Origin: Heracleum sosnowskyi
Lineage: Eukaryota; Streptophyta; Magnoliopsida; Apiales; Apiaceae
Reading direction: 5' to 3'
NCBI GenBank assembly: GCA_030848705.1
Contig: CM061244.1
Span: forward strand, 50,261,190 to 50,325,189
DNA length: 64,000 nt
Positions 56,959 to 64,000 of this stretch are shown here, piece after piece (the first letter of the stretch is position 1; each line of letters opens with the position of its first letter). The notes under the pieces were generated by a model. That model made no database searches, was not told the DNA's origin, and worked only from the letters and a program-made list of their open reading frames with translations. Position numbers and translations under genes: made by a program.

Positions 56959-59900
56959 ATGGCACCCATAGTCAAGCTAATGTCTGCTGGAGGGTTCATC
57001 TATGAGAAGAACAACTCCATCCCTTTTGTTGTCAAGGAAAACCCGAACAGTCTGTTCTTCAAAATGATGGATTTCATGAAGAATTGCAAGTTGAGCTATG
57101 CAATGTTTCACTCTACACCACTCTACAATGAGATAATCGAGGAGATTTGGACCTCATGTGAGTATAGTGGAACAAACTGCACACTACAATTCACTCTTCA
57201 AGGTAATGAGTACATAGTTAATTCTGATGTTTTGCAAGCATGTTTACATATTCCTGATAATAACTGTGATGCTTTGCCTACTAACACTGAAATAACTACC
57301 ATGTTAAATTCTATAAACTACTCTTTGCCTACTGATAATCTGGGTAGAATAATTAGGAGAGGTTTGGTTAGAGAATACAGTTATTTAGCTGATGCATTCA
57401 TTAAGGTCTTTTCTGGAAAGATTAGTAATTTTGATGCATTAACTAACTCTATGTTAATTCTCCTAACCATGCTTCTAAATGATAGATATCACAACTTTAG
57501 CACCCAACTTATGTATGAAATTGGTGCTAAGTTGGGTGACAAAGCGAATAGGAAGAAAAATATCTATTATGCTAGGTTTCTGATGATGTTGGCTAACCAT
57601 GTTAGTCCAGCACCATTAGTTATCTCTAACCCTAATGCCAGGTTCGAGTGCTTTGTGCAAGAAAAGAGAGTATTGACAGACATACTCAGGCTGAACCACA
57701 ATGGTGATGTTCCAGTGGTGTATCTGCCAATCATTGAGGTAACTACTACTATCCCTGTTAGTGTAGCTAACTCCTCTACTGTTTTACCTTCCAATGTTGC
57801 TATGGAGTCTGTAGCTGTGACCCAACAGGCTCCTACCCTAGCAACAAAACCTAAATCAAAGAAATCCTCCAAGCCAACCTCAGGTGCTTCTCAAAAGGCA
57901 CCTGTTGTAAAAACTACCACACAACCTAAGGGGAGTGAGTCTGGAGTTGTAAGAGGTGAGGGAAGGGGTGAACATCAAAGAAACCCCAAGGATAAGGAAG
58001 GACAGGTTAGTGTGTACCAGCCAAGCCCCATTGTGTCTTCCCAACAAGGCACAATGAGTAAAATGGATTTAAACACAAGTCTAATTGCATCCTCCCAAAA
58101 GGATGTGATTATTGAAACAAGCTCTCCACCAAGAGCAAAGTCCAAGAGGGTAAGGGACACTTCAAGCCCAAAGTCTACATTTTCCCAATACCAAAGGAGA
58201 GTGAAGCAAAAGTCCAAGGGTACACAGGGTGCACACACACTGGAAGCAACACTTCCAGTTTCTCAAATTCAGTTTGATGTAACCCCTATCATTACTCTGG
58301 GGTTACAGTCCCATTCTCTAAACATCAATCTTGAATTATCTCCATCCAATTCACCAACTCAATCTTTAGATGTGGACATGATCCATACATCTATTCCTGA
58401 TTCTCCAACTCTAATCTTGGAGAAGCCCCACTCTGAAGCTGGTGGCCATCACTTGTTAAGTGATTTGTTGGGCCATCAACCAATTTTTCCTGAAGTTGCA
58501 AGGGGATCTGTGGACCATTCTTTAAAATCAATCACCACAGACTCTACTGTAATTTCTCATTCTCAAAGTGCTTTCTTGACTTCATCAACGAAACAGTCTA
58601 TTTCGTTGACAAGTGTTTCTCCATCAACGGTATCCATACCGTTGACAGTTCAAACTACCATTCCGTTGATAGTTCACTCTGCACCTTTAATTGAAAATCA
58701 AGTTGTTCCCACAACTAGTGCAGATGATCTAGTGGTAGTTGAGACACTTCTAGGACTGAGAGGGAGTGAAACTGAGAGGCTGGCTTGCAGCCAGGCAAAA
58801 GGAGAGAATGTGAGTGAGAGGCTGGCTATTTCTTCCAGCCAGGCAAAAGGAGAGATTGAGAGTTCCACCTTAGAAGGTGAAGGTGAGGGTGTGAGAGGTG
58901 TGAGCCATGGGGAGCCCATGATGCAAGAACAGAGTGGAGAGAGAGAAGGGACTACAGGAGAAATAAGGATGGAAGCAGCCATTGCTAATGAGTTAATGGA
59001 GGTCAGTGAGGGAGAAAGGGAACCTACTTTCCAAGAGGTTTATCAACAAACTCTGGATAGTATTTCCCTGGATCCTGAGACCTTTACTCATCCTGTGCCA
59101 GCCTATCAAATTATGGCTCAGCAGGGCAATGTGGAGGCAGAAAGGTCACTAAATCTAATTCATACAACTGCATCAATGCAAAGAGCAAAGGATGCCCTGA
59201 CCAATCTACCTTCAGGAGCTGCAGCAAGTGGAGAATTTGAGTTTTCTGATGCTGAGGACAGCTATGGTGATAATCTACAGGTGGCCACCACTTCACAGAC
59301 TGGGACTTCTGTGGTGCCTCCTACACCAGGCTGGCTTTCTCAAGGTATGCATGGTAGAGCCACTCTAGATGCTGCTATCTCCAGGCAGTACAATGAAGCC
59401 TACTTAGCTCATGAGTCTGCAAATGCAAGAGACAAGAAATTCTACAAGGCCATCATGGATTCTCTGGAAATTCAAAGGCTACAAATGATGCAGACAAGGA
59501 TTGAGGCTACAGAAATCAAGGACTCTATTAGCAATTTCAGGGATGCTAACTCCAGGATGATGGATGAAAAGCTCCCTCTTCTCACTATGTCCAAAATGAA
59601 CAGGTTTTTCTCTAAGGAACCTGAAGTGGCTACCTCCTTGAAGACTCTCTCTTCTAGAGTGGACAAGGTGGAAGCTACTTTATCTCAAATGCAAAAGGAA
59701 CAGGAGAAGCAGACTCAACTTTTGGCCCAGCTAGTGGCAGCTCAAGGACTCCCAGTTGTCTCTCTTGATGATAACAAAAAGGGGGAGAAATCTCAGGAGC
59801 TAACCATTCAAATCACAAAGGTGCTGGTCCCAACCATCACATTGCCACAGGAGCCACTAGCAATGGGGGAGTTTGGAAAGAAGAATAAGGATGGCATTGA

Positions 59901-61392
59901 CTTGATCCAGGAAGCTTCTATGAGGATACAACTTGCAGCACAGATCAAAGATCATTGGTCCAACATAGAAGCAAGGTTCAAGAAAATTACTGAATCTTCA
60001 AAGACAGATCAGCCATCAACAAATGCAATGGTGACTGCACAAGTGGAGCCACAGTTCAAGAGCTCTTATGCTATAGAGCCCCTTCTACATGGAGTCATTC
60101 AAGGACCAAGAAAGGAGAAAGGACAAACTTCATGCATTAGGGATGTGGAAGAAGCTACATTACAAAGAAGCTTATCTCCCAAGTCTCCTGCTAAACCAAA
60201 AGGCAAAAACATAGCAAGGACTTTCTATCCTGCACCTTATCCAGATGAGCACAAACTACTTGGACTTCTCATCACAAAAAGCAAGGAAAGTAATAATCAT
60301 GAGATAAGGAAGCAAAGGGCAATTGTCTACAGGAATGGACAACAAATCTGTGTTTGGGCTGGTCATCCAAACTTTGCTGAAGCCAAGGCTGAGGAATCAG
60401 AAAGAGCAGCTATGCAAGCTCTTGCAGTAGCTCAAGCTCTAGATGAAGAAGAAAGACAGCAAGAAGAAAAAGCCCAAAAGGAAAGGAGTGAAAAGAAGAG
60501 TACAAGGCAACCAAAGGCAAGGGCTAGAAGAAACATAACCTTTGAAAATGATGACTCTCAGAGTATTGCATCAGACTCTTCTGTACCTCCAACAATTCCT
60601 GATCCATCTTTAAAGTTAGCCTGTGATCCCAAACATCTTGTTAATTATCATGATCAGCCAATTGAGCCAAAGGAAGAGCCAATTGAGTTTGATGAGGCTA
60701 ACTTTCCTAAATTCCTTTTTGAGATGGATCCAAAGAAGAAATTGAAGCAAAGGGCTGTCAAGACAAAGCCAGTATTTGTGAGAAAGCCACAACCTCAAAA
60801 ACCCCCTTCAAATCCAGAGGACTGCATGTACATTGCTGACATCAGGGAAGAATCCAGCTTGCATCTTGAGTTAGACAACCTGGTGGAAGTAAGGGGCATT
60901 GCAGCTTCTCAGAAGCTACCTGAAAGATTGGTTTTCACATACAAGGGTGGTAGAGAACAAATTTGGCCTCTCTACAGAATTCTAGGAGAAGACTACCAAA
61001 CACTACTCACAGTGTTTAGATGCTTGAAGAAAGACTTTGGCTTCACCAAAACAGCCAAGTCTGAGGTGGTCTCCAGAATATGTCAAATAAAGGCTAGCTG
61101 GAACAAGCCTGAGGCTCTTCCCAGGATGCTAAGAGTGCCCTCAACAGGAAAGAAGATCCATCTTCAACCTTTCTGGATGATGGAATTCAAGGACAAGGAC
61201 AACTGCAGAAGGTTCTTCAGGATGGAAGACCAGCTGGACAAGGCATCTAATCAAACCCTAAGGTTTATGCAATCCATGCTTGGTGATCAAGATGAAGAAG
61301 AGAAGATCTTTTACAGAAGGCTACAGGTCCAGATTGAGGAGAACAACTCTAGGAGAGGGAAGAAGACTATGCCCCAAAGAAGACAAAGATGA
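56959..61392 (+). CDS. aORF of young copia A, 1477 aa, intact, unknown function
   Basis: The ATG at 56959 has a strong plant context (CAACAATGGC). Layout: N-terminal globular domain (about residues 36-230; FFKMMDFMKNCKLSYAM, LADAFIKVFSGK, YYARFLMMLANHV) shared with aORFs B and C; a long Ser/Thr/Pro/Lys-rich middle with basic clusters (about 390-430) and SQAKGE repeats (about 605-635); a helical coiled-coil region (about 830-930); a charged part with VYRNGQQICVWAGHPNFAEA (about 1120); a C-terminal region (about 1315-1375; ERLVFTYKGGREQIWPLYRI) that aligns with aORF B; and a basic coiled tail. No signal peptide or transmembrane segment is seen. Family motifs are embedded near 58585-58670. Plant databases hold many related Sirevirus ORFs named as putative plant transposon protein; none has a known function that I can name. 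Confidence 0.9.
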   Translation: MAPIVKLMSAGGFIYEKNNSIPFVVKENPNSLFFKMMDFMKNCKLSYAMFHSTPLYNEIIEEIWTSCEYSGTNCTLQFTLQGNEYIVNSDVLQACLHIPDNNCDALPTNTEITTMLNSINYSLPTDNLGRIIRRGLVREYSYLADAFIKVFSGKISNFDALTNSMLILLTMLLNDRYHNFSTQLMYEIGAKLGDKANRKKNIYYARFLMMLANHVSPAPLVISNPNARFECFVQEKRVLTDILRLNHNGDVPVVYLPIIEVTTTIPVSVANSSTVLPSNVAMESVAVTQQAPTLATKPKSKKSSKPTSGASQKAPVVKTTTQPKGSESGVVRGEGRGEHQRNPKDKEGQVSVYQPSPIVSSQQGTMSKMDLNTSLIASSQKDVIIETSSPPRAKSKRVRDTSSPKSTFSQYQRRVKQKSKGTQGAHTLEATLPVSQIQFDVTPIITLGLQSHSLNINLELSPSNSPTQSLDVDMIHTSIPDSPTLILEKPHSEAGGHHLLSDLLGHQPIFPEVARGSVDHSLKSITTDSTVISHSQSAFLTSSTKQSISLTSVSPSTVSIPLTVQTTIPLIVHSAPLIENQVVPTTSADDLVVVETLLGLRGSETERLACSQAKGENVSERLAISSSQAKGEIESSTLEGEGEGVRGVSHGEPMMQEQSGEREGTTGEIRMEAAIANELMEVSEGEREPTFQEVYQQTLDSISLDPETFTHPVPAYQIMAQQGNVEAERSLNLIHTTASMQRAKDALTNLPSGAAASGEFEFSDAEDSYGDNLQVATTSQTGTSVVPPTPGWLSQGMHGRATLDAAISRQYNEAYLAHESANARDKKFYKAIMDSLEIQRLQMMQTRIEATEIKDSISNFRDANSRMMDEKLPLLTMSKMNRFFSKEPEVATSLKTLSSRVDKVEATLSQMQKEQEKQTQLLAQLVAAQGLPVVSLDDNKKGEKSQELTIQITKVLVPTITLPQEPLAMGEFGKKNKDGIDLIQEASMRIQLAAQIKDHWSNIEARFKKITESSKTDQPSTNAMVTAQVEPQFKSSYAIEPLLHGVIQGPRKEKGQTSCIRDVEEATLQRSLSPKSPAKPKGKNIARTFYPAPYPDEHKLLGLLITKSKESNNHEIRKQRAIVYRNGQQICVWAGHPNFAEAKAEESERAAMQALAVAQALDEEERQQEEKAQKERSEKKSTRQPKARARRNITFENDDSQSIASDSSVPPTIPDPSLKLACDPKHLVNYHDQPIEPKEEPIEFDEANFPKFLFEMDPKKKLKQRAVKTKPVFVRKPQPQKPPSNPEDCMYIADIREESSLHLELDNLVEVRGIAASQKLPERLVFTYKGGREQIWPLYRILGEDYQTLLTVFRCLKKDFGFTKTAKSEVVSRICQIKASWNKPEALPRMLRVPSTGKKIHLQPFWMMEFKDKDNCRRFFRMEDQLDKASNQTLRFMQSMLGDQDEEEKIFYRRLQVQIEENNSRRGKKTMPQRRQR

Positions 61393-61579
61393 ATTATTTG
61401 CTCAGTCTGGAGGAGCACATTTGGGCATTAGTTTTGTAAGTCTTGCATTATTTCTAAAAACTTTATGAAGCTCAATACAACTTTTACTTTTATCATGTGT
61501 AATATGCCTGAGTGTTTTTGTTATCATCAAGGCTCTTGATTTATGGCTGTTATTCTATCAGTCATAAATTGGGGGAGAT
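61393..61579 (+). other. 3' untranslated tail and polypurine tract of young copia A
   Basis: 187 bp without an ORF, ending in TTGGGGGAGAT (61569-61579) directly before the LTR. The same tract occurs in A' and B. Confidence 0.85.
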
Positions 61580-62574
61580 TGTTAGGAATATGTTGTTCTT
61601 GATGATAATTATAAAAACACTTAGTAGATTTTGTATTAAGTTATTTTGTAACTGTCAACGAAATAGCATGCTTTGCAGTGTTTCGTTGACAGGAAGCTCA
61701 TCAACGAAATGAGTGATGTAGCAATTGCACTGTACATTACTTCATAGTTTGGTATGCAGTTTGTTGAGTACTAGATAGGTTTTCTAAGTCATGTTGACTA
61801 AATGGTTAGATAGGCAAAATAGGTTGGTTAATTGTAAATATTTAGTGCCTTGTAATTTTGCCTAAGTGAAGACATGTCAACGGAATGAAGATTACTCTAT
61901 CAACGAAACAAGGAAGCTCATCAACGAAACAAAGAATAAAGCTATCAACGAAACACATCTCTATGCCATCAACGAATCATTATTGCTTTTCTATACAATT
62001 GACAAAGTGATAGTGACAGGTTCCTGACAGATCAAAAAGGAGATGTGGAAGTGTACTTTGCATTGGAAACCATTAAAATGGACATGGGGAATAAGGAAAC
62101 ATCCCAGTTTCCAATTGGGCTCTTGGGAGTGATCATAATAAGCATGAAGTCAAAAGCAAGGATCTCCAAGGACCACTGGACAAAGGGATGAAAAGCAAAC
62201 TATTGGCGGTTACTCATTGTACTATTAGTGTAGCCAAAAATAGGGTTGTAAACTTGGGTTTATATAACCAAGTGTAGCAGTTACTTTATTTGTGTGAAGA
62301 AAAACAAAGAGTTTGTATTAGCTATCTTTGAGAGCATTTTTCTTCTCTACAACCTTGTAACTGAGCAGCTGTGTACATTTGTATCACAGATTATTTCCGC
62401 AATAAAAACACTTCAGTTGGATCATCAAACAATCCAACTGAATTATTTATATCTTGTGTTTTTATTTATTCAGTTCAGTTTAATTTTATAAAGTATTTTT
62501 TCAAGTTAAAGAAATATCAAAATTGTATTCAACCCCCCCCTTCTACAATTCTGTTAGGTCATTTGGGATTAACA
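61580..62574 (+). repeat. 3' LTR of young copia A, 995 bp
   Basis: Identical by eye to 49554-50548, offset 12,026. Confidence 0.96.
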
Positions 62575-64000
62575 AAATCAAGCTGAGCATTTGGGGAAAT
62601 TTGCAGCAAAGGTAGATGAAGCAATATTTGTGGGATATGCAGCAGGGAAAGCTTACAGAGTCTATAATATCAGAACTAACATTGTTATGGCATCTGTACA
62701 TGTTGTTTTTGATGATCTCAAAATTTAAGGTCTCTGTGATGAAGGTTTCCATGAAAGTTTTTCTTTTGAGAATGAGGAAGGAGATCAAGTGAATCATGTT
62801 AAGGCTATTGAGAAACAGCCTAAAGTTGTTGTGTCTAGCACAGATGAAAGCAGTAGTGAAGATGAAATTGATGTATTAAGATTGAAAAGAATAGCTGCTA
62901 GCAGACCAAATGGTCATTCCGTTGATAGTCATGGTGGAGGATTCGTTGACATACAAAATGAGCATTTCGTTGACAGTCAAAATGGGCATTCCGTTGATAG
63001 TCATAGAAATTCATCTAGGAATGATCACTTAGGGACAATAAACTCAGGGGGAGTTTTGCAAGGACAAATATCTAATCAAGGCAATCATGATAATGAAGCT
63101 ACATCTTCTAGAGCTAATCTACCTCCCTCAAGGAAATGGACTAAAGATCATCCCTTTGAACTCATCATAGGTGATGTTTCTTCAAAAGTCCAAACTAGAA
63201 GAGCAACTCAAGAGGAATGTCTATATAGTAGCTTTTTGTCTCAAGATGAGCCAAAAAAAGTTGAGGATGCACTTCTAGATCCAGATTGGGTTTTATCTAT
63301 GCAAGAGGAGCTAAACCAATTTGAGAGAAACAAAGTTTGGAAGCTGGTGCCCAAGCCTAAAAACAGGAGTGTTATAGGCACAAAATGGGTGTTCAGAAAC
63401 AAGATGGATGAAAATTGCATAGTCACAAGGAACAAAGCTAGATTGGTTGCTAAAGGCTACTCATAGGAAGAGGGAATTGATTTTGATGAAACCTTTGCTC
63501 CTGTTGCAAGACTAGAAGCAATAAGGATTTTCCTAGCATATGCAGCCCATGCCAATTTTAAGGTCTATCAAATGGATGTGAAGAGTGCTTTTCTAAATGG
63601 GGAATTGGAAGAGGAGGTGTATGTGAGTCAACCTCCTGGGTTTGAAGATGATGATTTTCCAGAGTATGTGTACTTTCTCCTCAAAGCACTCTATGGTTTG
63701 AAACAAGCACCTAGAGCCTGGTATGACACACTTTCACAGTTCCTTCTTGAGAATCACTTCACTAGAGGTACTGTAGATAAAACTCTTTTTCATTGGATTG
63801 TGAATGGCTCTACTATACTTGTTCAAATTTATGTAGATGACATAATTTTTGGGTCTATACATGAAAAACTTTGTCAAAAGTTTGCCAAGCTTATGCAAAG
63901 TAAATATGAAATGAGAATGATGGGAGAATTAACTTATTTCCTTGGTCTCCAAGTGAAACAAGTTAATGAAGGCATTTTCATTAGTCAAACAAAGTACATT
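62575..64000 (+). pseudogene. pol: pol of A'', continued (integrase end, linker, RT), runs off window
   Basis: Resumes the A'' integrase exactly at the aaatc duplication (QAEHLGKF). It covers the variable linker, with four motif-encoded repeats read as HSVDS/FVDI/FVDS/HSVDS (62910-63000), and RT up to and past YVDDIIFGS (the usual Thr next is Ile). In-frame stops are at 62726-62728 (TAA) and 63464-63466 (TAG). It continues beyond the window. Confidence 0.92.

Larger units (their letters stand above)
49554..62574 (+). mobile_element. Young, apparently intact Sirevirus-type copia element A, 13,021 bp
   Basis: Perfect TSDs aaatc (49549-49553 and 62575-62579). The LTRs are 995 bp each and identical by eye, so insertion is very recent. 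Parts: 5' LTR, iMet PBS (50551), gag (50613-53087), pol (53045-53087 overlap, then to 56413), motif-rich spacer, aORF of 1477 codons (56959-61392), purine tract (61569-61579), 3' LTR. No stop or frameshift is seen within any of the three ORFs. It inserted into the pol of A'', a relative of the same family. It is the best candidate in the window for a presently mobile element. Confidence 0.96.
21107..64000 (+). mobile_element. Copia element A'' (family A, Sirevirus type), split by four later events and running off the window
   Basis: Pieces in order: 5' LTR (21107-21312, then 32152-32964), PBS (32967-32978), gag (33028-33280, then 46568-47453), integrase fragment (49150-49553), and the integrase-RT linker and RT (62575-64000). 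Interruptions are copia B (21313-32151), gypsy 2 (33281-46562), a Tat-like fragment with loss of about 2 kb (47454-49149) and young copia A (49554-62574). Joining across these gaps follows the colinear young element. The first LTR base pair reads TA instead of TG. Stops at 46648, 62726 and 63464 show decay. The 3' end, aORF and 3' LTR are outside the window. Confidence 0.88.

Noticed and set aside
56959..61392. aORF as a retroviral-type envelope gene
   Set aside because: Position fits, but I see no signal peptide, transmembrane helix or cleavage site; basic and coiled-coil regions suggest a nuclear or RNA-associated protein instead.
1..64000. CRISPR arrays, rRNA or tRNA genes
   Set aside because: None seen; regularly spaced short repeats are LTR, minisatellite or family-motif copies, and tRNA-like matches are only PBS sites.

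Overview
The window is plant nuclear DNA, almost certainly from a eudicot with a repeat-rich genome. It is a stack of nested LTR retrotransposons with traces of MITEs and no recognisable single-copy host gene. The evidence is tRNA-iMet-type primer binding sites (TGGTATCAGAGC), Tekay/Del-type Ty3/gypsy proteins with a chromodomain, Sirevirus-type Ty1/copia proteins (YVDDIIFGST reverse transcriptase and an extra ORF between pol and the 3' LTR), a Tat/Athila-type tRNA-Asp PBS, and Stowaway MITEs with TA target duplications. The Sirevirus Gag type reminds me of Apiaceae, but that is memory-based and weak.

Layout, left to right. 1-11435: a Tekay/Del gypsy element (+) whose 5' LTR runs off the window. 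Its gag-pol is broken by one frameshift and two stops, and its 3' LTR is followed by a second PBS and leader. 11436-12276: AT-rich DNA with two Stowaway-like MITEs and a possible hAT end. 12277-15623: remnant of a copia family here called C (+), only the extra ORF (aORF) and its upstream DNA. 15624-21106: 3' half of an old family-A copia element (A', minus strand), with its LTR, PPT and decayed aORF. 21107-64000: a second family-A element (A'', +) inserted in the aORF of A' and itself split by four later events: family-B copia (minus, 21313-32151, TSD ttgta) in its 5' LTR; a second gypsy element (minus, 33281-46562, TSD taaaa) in its gag; a Tat-like PPT-LTR-PBS fragment (47454-49149) replacing about 2 kb of gag-pol; and a very young, apparently intact family-A element (+, 49554-62574, TSD aaatc, LTRs identical by eye) in its pol. 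The A'' pol continues past the window end.

The most unusual signal is not a gene. Each of the three Sirevirus-like families carries its own short motif, repeated many times in both orientations through LTRs, untranslated DNA and variable parts of coding regions: TTYCGTTGA/TCAACGRAA in family A, TCAGAGTTT/AAACTCTGA in family B, and roughly RTTACTGTCA in family C. Families A and B also carry a palindromic pair of their own motif in LTR U3. In family A both arms have changed together between old and young copies. All three families encode an aORF with the same N-terminal domain and divergent remaining sequence, and those of A and B also share a C-terminal region. A testable hypothesis is a retrotransposon-encoded, family-specific protein/DNA-motif recognition system, comparable in logic to the VANC anti-silencing proteins of Arabidopsis VANDAL elements and to the LTR palindromes reported for maize Sireviruses.
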